64,000 bases of DNA from Chelatococcus sp. YT9 (lineage in GTDB: Bacteria > Pseudomonadota > Alphaproteobacteria > Rhizobiales > Beijerinckiaceae), in NCBI RefSeq assembly GCF_018398315.1, contig NZ_JAHBRW010000001.1:3356501-3420500 (forward strand), read 5' to 3'. Both the position numbers and the translations under genes were made by a program. Shown here one piece after another: positions 18,040 to 26,669 of the stretch. Each line of letters opens with the position of its first letter. Within the stretch, counting starts at the first letter, position 1. The notes beneath the pieces are model-generated. The model made no database searches, was not told where the DNA came from, and worked only from the letters and a program-made list of their open reading frames with translations.

Positions 18040-19230
18040 ATGTCGTTGACAGACACCGCGGTTCGCAACGCCAAGCCAACCGGTAAGGCGATCAAGCTCA
18101 CGGACAGCGGCGGCCTCTACCTCTATGTCTCGCCAACCGGTGGCAGACTGTGGCGGATGGACTACCGTCACCTTGGCAAGCGCCAAACCGCATCGTTCGG
18201 CGCATATCCGGCGGTTGGACTGGCGGACGCGCGTCGGCGACGCGACGAACTCAAGCAGCAGCTTGAACAAGGGATTGATCCAGCCGCTGCGAAACGAGCG
18301 GCGGAGCTCGCAGAGCGACATTCCGCCGCTAACACCTTCGAGGTGATTGCCGACGAGTACCTGGCAAAGCTCGCCCGGGAAGGACGAGCCGACACCACCA
18401 TGAACAAGGTCACCTGGCTCCTTGATTTTGCGCGTCCGGCGCTGGGTCGGCGGCCGATCACCCAAATCAGCGCTGCGGAAGTCCTCGAGGTGCTCCGCAA
18501 GGTGGAAAGCCGTGGGCGTTTCGAGACGGCCAAGCGCCTGCGAAGCACCATTGGCAGCGTGTTTCGCTATGCGGTCGCGACATCGAGAGCCGATAACGAC
18601 CCAACGTTCGCGTTGCAAGGCGCCCTCGCCTCGCCTCCGCCGAAGCCGAGAGCCGCTGTCACAGATCCGAAGGCATTTGGCGGCCTGCTGCGCGCGATCG
18701 ATGCCTTTGACGGCCAGGCCACGACCCATGCAGCCCTGAAACTGATGGCAGTGCTGTTTCCTCGACCAGGCGAACTTCGCATGGCCGAATGGGCTGAGTT
18801 CGACCTGGCAAAGGCAATCTGGACCGTGCCGGAGAAGCGCATGAAAATGCGGCGACCTCATCGCGTTCCGTTGCCTACGCAAGCCGTGACAACACTGACC
18901 GAGCTGCAAAAAGCTACCGGCAACGGCAAGCTCCTCTTTCCGTCCGTCAGAACGGTCCGCCGCCCGATCTCCGAGAACACGCTCAACGCCGCTCTTCGGC
19001 GGCTTGGCTACGACAAGGATCAGGCGACAGCCCACGGCTTCCGCGCCACCGCGTCCACCCTGCTCAATGAGAGCGGACTTTGGAACCCGGACGCGATCGA
19101 GCGCCAGCTGGCGCATATCGAAAACAACGACGTGCGCCGCGCCTATGCGCGCGGCGAGCATTGGGACGAGCGGGTGAGAATGATGCAGTGGTGGGCCGAT
19201 CGTTTGGACGATCTGCGCGCTGCTGTTTAA
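18040..19230 (+). CDS. int: Tyrosine integrase (DUF4102/P4 type)
   Basis: 396 residues. An N-terminal DUF4102 arm-binding domain (SLTDTAVRNAKPTGKAIKLT, GGLYLYVSPTGGRLWRMDYR) is followed by a core-binding domain and a catalytic domain. Catalytic motifs visible are FPRPGELRMAEW (Arg I), HGFRATASTLLNE (His-x-x-Arg) and the nucleophile region RRAYARGEHWDERVRMMQWW. It should integrate and excise the element at tRNA-Phe. I chose the ATG at 18040, with CAGGGGG just upstream; an in-frame start at 17974 would run through the octamer cluster. Confidence 0.95.
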   Translation: MSLTDTAVRNAKPTGKAIKLTDSGGLYLYVSPTGGRLWRMDYRHLGKRQTASFGAYPAVGLADARRRRDELKQQLEQGIDPAAAKRAAELAERHSAANTFEVIADEYLAKLAREGRADTTMNKVTWLLDFARPALGRRPITQISAAEVLEVLRKVESRGRFETAKRLRSTIGSVFRYAVATSRADNDPTFALQGALASPPPKPRAAVTDPKAFGGLLRAIDAFDGQATTHAALKLMAVLFPRPGELRMAEWAEFDLAKAIWTVPEKRMKMRRPHRVPLPTQAVTTLTELQKATGNGKLLFPSVRTVRRPISENTLNAALRRLGYDKDQATAHGFRATASTLLNESGLWNPDAIERQLAHIENNDVRRAYARGEHWDERVRMMQWWADRLDDLRAAV

Positions 19231-19318
19231 GGTGGTGACGGGCGCAGGAACCCGATGTTCAAGACACAGCGTCCCAACTATGGGGCATCGCCGTCACCGC
19301 TGATAGGAGGATGGGCCG

Positions 19319-19618
19319 ATGCCCAAACGAAGGACCGAGAGCATCGAGGACCCCGACAATCCCGAATGGACCGACGCGATGTTCGCGCGCTCGAAGCCTG
19401 CGAGCGCGCTTCCGCCGGCGATCCGGAGCGCCTTTCCAAAGACCCTGCGTATGCGCCCTTTAAGCAAGAGGACGACAGAGACGGTCACGCTCGACCTCGA
19501 CAAAGAGCTCCTGGACTTCTACCGCTCCGGCGGAGAGGACTGGCAAACCCGGATCAATGACGCGCTTGTCGAGGTTATGCGCGCGGCGAGGAAGCGCGGA
19601 CGGCCTCCCAGGGAATAG
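19319..19618 (+). CDS. BrnA-type antitoxin
   Basis: 99 residues with the BrnA pattern: DPDNPEWTDAMFARSKPAS at the N-terminus and a ribbon-helix-helix-like C-terminus (TETVTLDLDKELLDFYRSGG, EDWQTRINDALVEVMR). BrnA normally neutralises the RNase toxin BrnT and represses the brnTA operon. Here only 88 bases separate it from the integrase, so no brnT fits in front of it. It has a strong RBS (AGGAGG at 19305-19310) and may be a solitary regulator, possibly of the integrase region. Confidence 0.78.
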   Translation: MPKRRTESIEDPDNPEWTDAMFARSKPASALPPAIRSAFPKTLRMRPLSKRTTETVTLDLDKELLDFYRSGGEDWQTRINDALVEVMRAARKRGRPPRE

Positions 19619-20040
19619 CGGTCGCTACCTCTCCCGCAACAGCCGCCTGCACGATCGGCTCCCGCTCATCCGGCGGCATCTGCGCCAGCGCGTCCAGCTC
19701 GACGCCCTTGTCGAGGCTCGTCCCGGCAATCCGCTGGAGGGTGTCGGGGCCGAGCGCCTTGCCGCGGCGCGCGGCTCGCTCGACCGTGTCACGGCTTTTC
19801 CCGGTAGCCCTTGCGGTGGACGTGGTGAACGCAGGTTTCAAATCCGCAATTTGCGGTTTTGATCTCCGGTCCCCACCAGCCCTTACCTCCGGATGCTCCT
19901 CCTCATACAGCCCCTTCCGGCGCGCCATGAGCCGCGCCTGGAGCGCGGGCATGAGCTTCCTGAGCGCTTGGTTCTCGTCGATCTCACTGTTTTCAGCCCA
20001 GCGACGAACGTCTGGTGGTCGGCGTTCTCTAATTGACTTT
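19575..20040 (-). pseudogene. ParB-like protein, C-terminal fragment
   Basis: On the minus strand the frame reads RRWAENSEIDENQAL, then ARRKGLYEEEHPEVRAGGDR, then RATGKSRDTVERAARRGKALG and GTSLDKGVELDALAQMPPDE. This is the central-to-C-terminal part of ParB-like proteins found in Rhizobiales phage elements. The N-terminal nuclease-like domain is missing: upstream of about 20040 the frame runs antisense to a lipoprotein gene and loses any similarity. It also overlaps the end of the brnA gene by 44 bases. I read it as a truncated relic. Confidence 0.65.
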
Positions 20041-20087
20041 GCCGTTGCCTCGCGATTGCCTCTGAGTGGGGTATCGGGGGGTAGCGC

Positions 20088-20804
20088 ATGCGTGCCGCAG
20101 CTATTGCAATCACAATCGCGATCACTATTGCCGGTTGCGGAGCCCAACAAAAACGCATCTCGACAACCGCGCCTCCCGTTCAGCCCGCGGCGGCAGTTGT
20201 TCAAACACCATCTCGTCCTTTAGGGCCTGCGGCGGGTGACATGTTCTCCGTCTCTTTCCAAAGCGGGGCGGCGAACTGCTATGGCTCCTATCAAACCCTG
20301 AACGGCGTCTCGGATCTTATCGCCCGCCTTGTCTGCGACGATGGCACTAGAGGCGTGGCAGTGGCATCGCCTCGGGGGGGCACCACAGCGCTCCTCTTCG
20401 TCGGAAATTCGACGGTGGAGGCCAAAGTGGATGGGCACCCAAGAGGGACGGGGTATATCACGTCGCTGGCGGGAGAGGATCTGGCGGATCTGGAGCGTGT
20501 CAATGCCGCCCTGGAAAGATCAAACTTGGCACCGACGTCAAGCTCTCCTCCAGTGCAGGGCGCGTCAGTCGCAGCGGCAGAACCTACTGTGATACCTGCG
20601 CCGGCAGCCGCTACGGCGGCGCCATCGACTTACGTTCCCCCTACGACCTACGGTAGCCGGCCCAGCTCGAGCAACGGCTGCGAAAGCCTTGGATGCTATG
20701 GCCAAATCAGTACCGTTACAGGTTTGCCTCGTACTAACTACGTAAGCGGGTACACAAGGAGAGACGGCACCTATGTGCGCCCGTACTATCGTTCAAGGCG
20801 ATAG
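20088..20804 (+). CDS. Putative lipoprotein
   Basis: 238 residues. The N-terminus MRAAAIAITIAITIAGCG has a short hydrophobic segment ending in a lipobox (IAGC), so it should be lipid-anchored. The middle (SFQSGAANCYGSYQTLNGVS, GTTALLFVGNSTVEAKVDGH) is beta-rich. A low-complexity Ala/Pro/Thr linker leads to a C-terminal GYTRRDGTYVRPYYRSRR, a tail seen in small bacterial envelope proteins. Function unknown; possibly phage- or element-encoded envelope modification. Confidence 0.72.
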   Translation: MRAAAIAITIAITIAGCGAQQKRISTTAPPVQPAAAVVQTPSRPLGPAAGDMFSVSFQSGAANCYGSYQTLNGVSDLIARLVCDDGTRGVAVASPRGGTTALLFVGNSTVEAKVDGHPRGTGYITSLAGEDLADLERVNAALERSNLAPTSSSPPVQGASVAAAEPTVIPAPAAATAAPSTYVPPTTYGSRPSSSNGCESLGCYGQISTVTGLPRTNYVSGYTRRDGTYVRPYYRSRR

Positions 20805-20987
20805 TGGGTTCTCGCATTCTTTTAGATGATGGATCCGGCATCTGATGGCGCCGTAAACGTGCGCTCGACCCAACTCTTCAGGGATTATCGATCGCTACCG
20901 GCTTTCAACAAGGCAAAAGCTTTCTTCGCTTGCGGATCGCGAAAGGTTGATGTTTTGCTGATGCATCTCTGAGATGGTGCCGGCCCA

Positions 20988-22490
20988 TTGCAAAAGCTCT
21001 TTCCGAATTTTCCTAAGTTTTTTCAGCGACGCTTGAAAGATGTTGGGTCCCAGTGGGGCGCGGCACCTGCCAAAATTCCATTGGACGAACTGACGGCGGC
21101 CTTCCTTCGCTTTTATCGACGGAGGCTAAAGAAGGGCGCAGTAAGTGGTGTTTATGCCAAAGTGGCGCGTGTTGGACGGAAAAGGTATGCACGCCGGAAA
21201 ACCCGCGAAATAGCAAAACGATTACGGCGCGGTGCGAGGGTACCACTGCCCAGGGCATTGCTCCTATCGAGATACAGACCTTCTCCACTGCTTACTGGAT
21301 TGTATCCCGATCGTGAGGCTAACTGGCGGCCGGTCACAAAGCGTCGTGGCAAATTAGGCTATCAAGATCTTTCGCTTAGTAATTTCTCATTGATTGACTA
21401 CCCGGCCGAGACCCTGAAAGCTATTAAGAAGCTAGCAGCCATCGAATGCGAAGCAGCGACCGCTCATCTGCACTTCGACGACGATCATTGCATAGACATT
21501 GCGCCGTATCTCGTCCTAGCGGAAATTTGGGACGATATGGCCCATGTTTTTCATGGGGGCCGTATGTCGATGCCGGTGCAGAAGGTCGTTGAAGCCGTCG
21601 GGCTGCGAAAGCCACTCGGGATGCGCCTCGAGCTTGCTAGCGACTTGAGCGACGTTTGGGCGTTTCCATTGCGGAGGAGGCGACCACCGCGGACATCCAA
21701 ATCCCCGGATCGCGATCTGGCTCCTCAGCCGAGGGAGAAGGTTTCGGACGATTTTTGCGACGCCATTGATGAGTGGCTGCTCGAGGCGGCCGAGCTTGGG
21801 CTAACCACGAGCGGCAAATCACAATTCTCAAACATTATCGGGGAACTGTTAGATAATGCTGAGCGACACAGTGATCCAGTTTCCAAGGATGGGAGCTGGT
21901 CTGTGGCCGCCTTTATGGCCAGAAGGCGCGAAGGTGGTGAAGAGGTCTTTCGTTGCCACATGGCATTCCTGTCAGTCGGAGCTTCGATTGCAGAAAGCTT
22001 GGACACGGCCGAGAAGAGAACTCAAGACGACATAGTTGCCTATGCGACGCGACATAAGCGCACCGGACAGTCAGCCGCAACTTTGGCCACATTGATCGCA
22101 TTGCAAGACGGCGTTACCCGTGACGCTGACGCCTCCGCTCATTCTAGGGGGGGCGTTGGATTTCAGGACGTTTTCGAATTTGTAAGTGGTCTTGGGGCTA
22201 CGACCGAGCCGAACAGGGAGCCGCGCATAACGATTGTGTCAGGCTCCTCTTGCATTCAGCTCCGCCCCCCGTACCTACTAGGAAGGCGAGGTGACGCGTT
22301 CAGGCCTCGTGTGTTATGGTGCAACGCGAACAATAGCCCGGATGAGCCGCCCGATCGCCAGTTCGTGTTCGACCTGGAAGATCGTTTCGCGGGGACCGTC
22401 ATTGGGGTGTCTTTTGTGCTGGATGTAGAGTTTTTGAAGGCGGCGGTCGATGTTGGAGATCAAGCTGAGCGAACTGACGGGCAACGGTGA
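20988..22490 (+). CDS. GHKL-type ATPase-domain protein (candidate defence or signalling system, gene 1)
   Basis: 500 residues. Residues 1-100 are very basic (RRLKKG, RKRYARRKTREIAKRLRRG), suggesting nucleic-acid contact. Residues 155-225 resemble a STAS-like or MlaB-like strand-helix pattern (AHLHFDDDHCIDIAPYLVLAEIWDDM). Residues 255-480 look like a HATPase domain: N-box IIGELLDNAERHSD near 283-296, a degenerate G1-like segment FLSVGASIAESL, a G2-like SRGGVGFQDVF, and FAGTVIGVSFVLD at the end. No phosphoacceptor His domain or receiver is present, so it is not an ordinary sensor kinase. The start is TTG at 20988, following an in-frame stop at 20970. It overlaps the next gene by 41 bases. Base composition is AT-richer than the chromosome. 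Confidence 0.72.
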   Translation: MQKLFPNFPKFFQRRLKDVGSQWGAAPAKIPLDELTAAFLRFYRRRLKKGAVSGVYAKVARVGRKRYARRKTREIAKRLRRGARVPLPRALLLSRYRPSPLLTGLYPDREANWRPVTKRRGKLGYQDLSLSNFSLIDYPAETLKAIKKLAAIECEAATAHLHFDDDHCIDIAPYLVLAEIWDDMAHVFHGGRMSMPVQKVVEAVGLRKPLGMRLELASDLSDVWAFPLRRRRPPRTSKSPDRDLAPQPREKVSDDFCDAIDEWLLEAAELGLTTSGKSQFSNIIGELLDNAERHSDPVSKDGSWSVAAFMARRREGGEEVFRCHMAFLSVGASIAESLDTAEKRTQDDIVAYATRHKRTGQSAATLATLIALQDGVTRDADASAHSRGGVGFQDVFEFVSGLGATTEPNREPRITIVSGSSCIQLRPPYLLGRRGDAFRPRVLWCNANNSPDEPPDRQFVFDLEDRFAGTVIGVSFVLDVEFLKAAVDVGDQAERTDGQR

Positions 22491-22779
22491 GGTTCGGAAC
22501 CTATCGGGTCACGAGCGCGGTCTCGCTGCGCGCAAAAAGTTTCAGCTCGAGGCAGCAGACGAGCGTGGTGAAGAGGTGCTCGTAGTCGTACCCCATGAGG
22601 TCTATACGCTTACCCCCTCCTTCTTCCAGGGTATGTTTGCTGAGAGCGTGCGCCGTGCTGCATCTCGTGAAAAATTTTTAGCTCGATATCGCTTTGATGC
22701 CGATCCTGTTGTCTTGCGGCAAGTCGAGAGCGGCATAAGTGCGTCGCTGATGCGTAGAGGCTCCATTCTAGCTGCATGA
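22450..22779 (+). CDS. STAS-like DUF4325 protein (cassette gene 2)
   Basis: 109 residues. The C-terminal part has the DUF4325 pattern: VVVPHEVYTLTPSFFQGMFAE followed by a charged helix and a predicted strand. DUF4325 has a STAS-like fold and is often encoded beside a HATPase-domain protein, reminiscent of anti-sigma/anti-anti-sigma partner switching. The gene starts inside the ATPase gene (41-base overlap) and its stop overlaps the next start by 4 bases, so the three proteins are very probably translated as a coupled unit. Confidence 0.75.
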   Translation: MLEIKLSELTGNGEVRNLSGHERGLAARKKFQLEAADERGEEVLVVVPHEVYTLTPSFFQGMFAESVRRAASREKFLARYRFDADPVVLRQVESGISASLMRRGSILAA

Positions 22780-23321
22780 CGTCCGGCGCCCCTGAAACTC
22801 ACTCGCTCTGGTTGCAAGCTATCCCTTGGGCGGCGACATGGCTTGGATTGATTGTTACGTTCATTTTCAACGTAATAAATTACAGGCGGACGAGTAAAAT
22901 CAGGGACGATAGCGTTAAGCTTGATGAGTTCAAGAGGATGCGAACGCCAGTGGACTTGGCACTCGGCCTGCTCGGTGAGTGCCGCCTAACACTTCGGAGC
23001 CTTGAGGCCTCCGGAGCGCTAGTAGATGCTGTAAGAGACACAGCTGGTGATATCAATCGAGAGGTTTCAGTCGCATATAACCGCCTGGAACATGCCTTCA
23101 CAAGATTTGATGAAAGCGAATTCGCCCTAGGATGCGATTGGGTACAGTCTCTCCAAGATCCTTGGGAAGCTTTTGTAGCTGAAATGGATCGGGTATATGC
23201 CCCTCACAAATCTCTTGATCAAACTAAGGAAGTTATCCGAAAGGCGGCTGATCAGCTCGGCGTATTTATTTCCACCGTCAATAACCGTCTAGACAAAGAG
23301 CTGAAGAGATATACTGGTTAG
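22776..23321 (+). CDS. Single-pass membrane protein (cassette gene 3)
   Basis: 181 residues. One N-terminal membrane span (WAATWLGLIVTFIFNVIN, about residues 17-34) is followed by RRTSKIRDDSVKLDEFKRMR and a long helical cytoplasmic part (EASGALVDAVRDTAGDINRE, DQTKEVIRKAADQLGVFIST). No enzymatic motif is seen. ATGA overlap with the DUF4325 gene. A membrane-anchored effector or sensor for the ATPase/STAS pair is an inference from gene order. One stretch inside it (22861-22920) has only 24 G/C in 60 bases, well below the surroundings. Confidence 0.7.
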   Translation: MTSGAPETHSLWLQAIPWAATWLGLIVTFIFNVINYRRTSKIRDDSVKLDEFKRMRTPVDLALGLLGECRLTLRSLEASGALVDAVRDTAGDINREVSVAYNRLEHAFTRFDESEFALGCDWVQSLQDPWEAFVAEMDRVYAPHKSLDQTKEVIRKAADQLGVFISTVNNRLDKELKRYTG

Positions 23322-23499
23322 TAGGTCGTTCCGGCCCGTTTCTTCTAAGCCGTTTCACACCCCACTGGGCCTCGGCTGGCGGTGGCGCTCGGTCGCTAGG
23401 CCATGGTAGGCAGCATTATGAGCCGCCATTTCAGTCCCGAAGCTTGAGCATGATCCGCGCCATCCCCGCCAGCATGGACCCCGCGACCGTCGCGCTGAT
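23322..23499. other. Spacer after the cassette, no gene
   Basis: No supported coding frame. It joins the AT-richer cassette to a degraded ParB-like fragment and likely marks a rearrangement junction. Confidence 0.4.
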
Positions 23500-23850
23500 C
23501 TAGGACGATCTGCGCGAGAAGCCGGGCGGTCTAATAGGCAGATAGCCGGTGAACTCGGCGTCGACGATAAGACCGTAGGTAGCGCCAGGGCGCGGCTACA
23601 AGGACGTGCGGAAATTCCGCACGTCGCGACCGTCACCGACACCAAAGGCAGGAGGCAGCCGGCGCGAAAACCCAAGCCTCCGGCTCCTCCGACCAACGTC
23701 ACCGCATTCCCCGCGCGCAGCTCGGGCGAGCGCCCGATAGAGGAGAGAGCGCCGCGTCATGACAAACGGCTCGACGATGGTAATATCCCGCCGTCCTCGC
23801 TCCCCCGAGGGCAGGCCCCGGCCGCGAGATCGCTTCCCCGATCAAGCTAG
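23500..23850 (+). pseudogene. ParB-like protein fragment, frameshifted
   Basis: A plus-strand frame reads DDLREKPGG up to about 23530, then in another frame RQIAGELGVDDKTVGSARAR, LQGRAEIPHVATVTDTKGRR and QPARKPKPPAPPTNV. The pattern of helix-turn-helix, then a short basic linker with GR and ARKP, matches the part of Rhizobiales ParB-like element proteins that follows the partition domain. There is a stop at 23502-23504 and a frame change, and no start, so it is a relic. Confidence 0.55.
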
Positions 23851-23897
23851 AAGGCCGGGGCCATCCTTTTGCAAAGCCAATCCGACAGGAGGAGGAG

Positions 23898-24158
23898 CTA
23901 CCTAAAGCGCTCAATTACGCGCACATGCGTGAGCCGTCGTCGATCCACGACGAATTCCTGCTCATGCGAACCAGCCCAATGATCATCGCGGGCGTAGAGG
24001 ATGGCTTCCGGTTCGGCGAGTTCCTGTAGGACCACAGAACCGGAACCTGCGCGGATCCTACGCGTATCCAACGCAAAGGCTCGAGCCACGTCGAGGCTCA
24101 AACCTAAGCTGGCGCGAGCAACGGCACAGCCCTTCCAGTATGGATCGCCACTGCGCAC
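23898..24158 (-). CDS. Small hypothetical protein downstream of the serine recombinase
   Basis: 86 residues on the minus strand, 51 bases after the recombinase stop. The C-terminal half (LQELAEPEAILYARDDHW, EQEFVVDRRRLTHVRVIERF) alternates hydrophobic strands and charged turns as a real small protein would; the N-terminal third is less convincing. Family not recognised. It may be co-transcribed with the recombinase. Confidence 0.4.
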   Translation of the reverse strand: MRSGDPYWKGCAVARASLGLSLDVARAFALDTRRIRAGSGSVVLQELAEPEAILYARDDHWAGSHEQEFVVDRRRLTHVRVIERFR

Positions 24159-24209
24159 ATTGTTTCAGGCGCGCCGCGCGAAGCAGTTTTGCACAGCGCG
24201 CCGCGTCCC

Positions 24210-25772
24210 TCACTCCATATATCTGGCCAGGCTGCCTTTGACCTCGATGCGGTAGGGCTGGTACGCGACCGTCCTGTGGACGATCACGGACCCGACGAGA
24301 TCGCGTATCCTTTGGACAATCACTTCATTGACCGTCCCTGGAGCGTGGATGAGCTGATCGAGAGATCTGAGGCTTTCCGCATACCTTTGCTGGGTCGGAT
24401 CCGTCGCCGGCGGCTTCATGGTCGCCGCGCCAGAACCTCGCTTTGATTTCGCGGCCTCCGCGCTGGCGCGGCGGCGGCGCAGGTCGGCCATCTCTGCCGC
24501 CACGTCCTCGTCCGACATGGCACCGGCCGCCACCACCTTGACCAACCGCGCGATCGCAGCCTTGATGTCTGCTATCTCGCGATCGAGCTCAGCCTCGGCA
24601 CGCTTGGGCGCAAAGCCCACACGCCGGTATTCTGCCGCATAGGCAGCCTCGAACGTTGGACCGAGCGCAAGATCGAACAAGGCTGCGCGCAGCGCATCGA
24701 GCACAGGGCGTTCGATCTTCTCGATATAGTAGCGACGGCTGTTCGTGCAGGTCCGGCTCTCCTTGTGGGTGGAACAGAAGACGCGCGGGCCGCCACGGTC
24801 GGGACCGGCTGCGGCCAACCCGCCGCCGCACTCCGCGCAGCGGAGCAGCCCAGAGAGGAAGCGGGCGTTCTTGGGCGTCGGCTGCCCATGAGCCCAGCCA
24901 CGCTTTTTCTTCCGATCGGTGGCAACGGCCGCGGTTGCCTCATCCACGATCCGCAGATGCGGCACGTCAGCGGTCTGCCATTCAGCCTCGGGATTGACCC
25001 GGGAGACGCGCCTGCCCGTCTCCGGGTCGCGGACCATGCGGACGCGGTTCCAGATCAGGCGCCCCTGATAGATCGGGTTCTGAATGATCCCATTCCCGCG
25101 CTTCGTGTTGCCGTTGATCGTGGACGAGTTCCACCGGGCGCCGCGTGGCGGTGGTACGTCCTCGTCATTGAGCATGCCGGCGATCGCGCGCGGCGAGATC
25201 CCATCTCGATACAGAGCAAAGATCCGCCGGATGACCTCGGCTTCCTCCTCGACGATCTGGAGCTCTCCGGGCTTTCCCGAAACAGGCCGATATCCGTATG
25301 ACCTGCCGCCGGCGTTTCGGCCGTCCCGGATCACGCCGGACATGCCGCGGCGCACCTTGCGCGCGTTGTCCTCACGATAGAGCTGGCCGACAAGGCCGCG
25401 CAGGCCGACGGTTACGGTATCGGCGCGACCGTCATGGACCGCGAGGATATCCACACCGGCGAATGTCAGCCGCTTGTGGATGGCAGAGAGGTCTTCCATA
25501 TCGCGAGAGATGCGGTCCAGGGCTTCGACGACCAGCACGTCGAACTGGCCAGCTCTCGCCGCCTCCATCATCGCGAACAGGCCGTCCCGGCCGATGACAG
25601 ATCCGCCAGATCGAGCGCGGTCGGCGTATTCGGCCACGACCGTGAGACCGTTTTTCGAAGCGTACTCTCGACAAAGCGCCTGCTGATCCTCAATCGACCT
25701 TTCGGTCTGAAGCTCGGTCGAGAACCGGCTGTACGTCACCGCGCGGGCGTGGGTCGTCGTAGTTCCTGTCAC
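24210..25772 (-). CDS. Large serine recombinase
   Basis: 520 residues. The N-terminal resolvase domain has YSRFSTELQTERSIEDQ with the catalytic Ser near residue 17, and LVVEALDRISRDMEDL. A recombinase domain follows (GGRSYGYRPVSGKPGEL, ISPRAIAGMLNDE, NPIYQGRLIWNR), then a zinc ribbon (LLRCAECGGGL with later Cys) and a coiled coil. This is the full architecture of phage-type large serine recombinases. Its role beside the tyrosine integrase is unclear: it may belong to a second, nested or former element. It overlaps the small gene at 25690-25881. Confidence 0.93.
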   Translation of the reverse strand: MTGTTTTHARAVTYSRFSTELQTERSIEDQQALCREYASKNGLTVVAEYADRARSGGSVIGRDGLFAMMEAARAGQFDVLVVEALDRISRDMEDLSAIHKRLTFAGVDILAVHDGRADTVTVGLRGLVGQLYREDNARKVRRGMSGVIRDGRNAGGRSYGYRPVSGKPGELQIVEEEAEVIRRIFALYRDGISPRAIAGMLNDEDVPPPRGARWNSSTINGNTKRGNGIIQNPIYQGRLIWNRVRMVRDPETGRRVSRVNPEAEWQTADVPHLRIVDEATAAVATDRKKKRGWAHGQPTPKNARFLSGLLRCAECGGGLAAAGPDRGGPRVFCSTHKESRTCTNSRRYYIEKIERPVLDALRAALFDLALGPTFEAAYAAEYRRVGFAPKRAEAELDREIADIKAAIARLVKVVAAGAMSDEDVAAEMADLRRRRASAEAAKSKRGSGAATMKPPATDPTQQRYAESLRSLDQLIHAPGTVNEVIVQRIRDLVGSVIVHRTVAYQPYRIEVKGSLARYME

Positions 25773-25881
25773 TGGGTACCTCCATTCCGGCCGTTCTTGC
25801 GTCGATGCGCGCCTGCCTACGGGCGAGCGCTTCCACCAATTCGGCGAAAGCAGGAGGTGGCTTTTCTCGTTCCAGGGTCAT
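25690..25881 (-). CDS. Small protein overlapping the recombinase start
   Basis: 63 residues starting MTLEREKPPPAFAELVEALA at an ATG (25881) behind GGAGAC. The N-terminal half is a plausible amphipathic helix (AFAELVEALARRQARIDAR). It ends 83 bases inside the recombinase gene in another frame. Similar short leader genes occur upstream of serine recombinases, possibly acting in translational coupling, but I do not recognise a named family. Confidence 0.5.
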   Translation of the reverse strand: MTLEREKPPPAFAELVEALARRQARIDARTAGMEVPSDRNYDDPRPRGDVQPVLDRASDRKVD

Positions 25882-25965
25882 GTCGTCTCCAGTCCATAAG
25901 AAATGGACCGGAACCTTCCCAGCCGCCGACAATCTGTCCAGCCCGGGCGCGATTGCACGGCGCGC

Positions 25966-26002
25966 AAAAAAAAGGGCCCGGCCGCCATAGCGGACCGGGC
26001 CC
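25966..26002 (-). terminator. Rho-independent terminator
   Basis: On the minus strand: GGGCCCGG stem, 13-base loop, CCGGGCCC stem (25974-25981 with 25995-26002), then eight T residues (25966-25973). It lies directly after the stop of the 26051-26494 gene. Confidence 0.85.
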
Positions 26003-26050
26003 ATCACAGGATCGCTGGAAGAGACAGCGGCAGGGTCGCCGCTGGGCGCG

Positions 26051-26494
26051 CTACGTCAGTGCGGCGGACGGCTGGCGCCGCTCCTCTTCCCTCAACCGCG
26101 CCGCATCGCGAGCCGCGCTCTCGATTAGGCGGAAGTCGCGCTGGTCAACCCATTCACCGCCCAGGAGATCGATGGCGTGGATCAATTTCTCTGCCAGTTC
26201 ATCGACCGACACCGCCGGCGTGGCGACTAGCCGGTCGATGACCGCTCCTTTCCGATCGGCGATCATACGAAACACGGGGCTCTCTTGATCCCGTTGCGCT
26301 GCCTTGGCAATCGGCTCGTCGAAGGCCGCATCGTCCCAATACGCGTAGCGATCCAGAAGCGCGGCCACGGTCGTTTCATCGGCGACAGCTGGGGGCAGCA
26401 GGCGCGCGGCAAGCGCGGCCTGCTCGGACCGTGAGAGCGACGGAAGGTCGAATGGATCGGACGGCGGTTCGTTGGGGGGAAGCGATATCGACAT
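26051..26494 (-). CDS. Hypothetical protein
   Basis: 147 residues, acidic and helical: LSRSEQAALAARLLPPAVAD, a repeated AYWDDAAFDEPIAKAAQRD, and SVDELAEKLIHAIDLLGGEW. No membrane span or recognised domain. It is followed by a strong terminator and is divergent from the XRE-hicAB locus across about 175 bases that should contain promoters for both sides. Confidence 0.6.
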   Translation of the reverse strand: MSISLPPNEPPSDPFDLPSLSRSEQAALAARLLPPAVADETTVAALLDRYAYWDDAAFDEPIAKAAQRDQESPVFRMIADRKGAVIDRLVATPAVSVDELAEKLIHAIDLLGGEWVDQRDFRLIESAARDAARLREEERRQPSAALT

Positions 26495-26669
26495 GGAAGG
26501 CCTCGGTCATCAGGGCGAGCGAAAGCGTTTGCCGCGCACAGGGGTCGCGGCAGCGGTGAAGGCAAGCAACGTTTTCCGTTGTTTCTAAAAGTTAACCACG
26601 AAGCTGATCGCGGTCCATCTTTTTTCGTTGGTTCTGGCTACTATTTCGCAATGCGCATATTGTGCGCGC

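Noticed and set aside
25434-26288. A 284-codon plus-strand frame across the serine recombinase start and two small genes
   Set aside because: Runs through a rho-independent terminator and antisense to a catalytic recombinase domain; composition is not protein-like.
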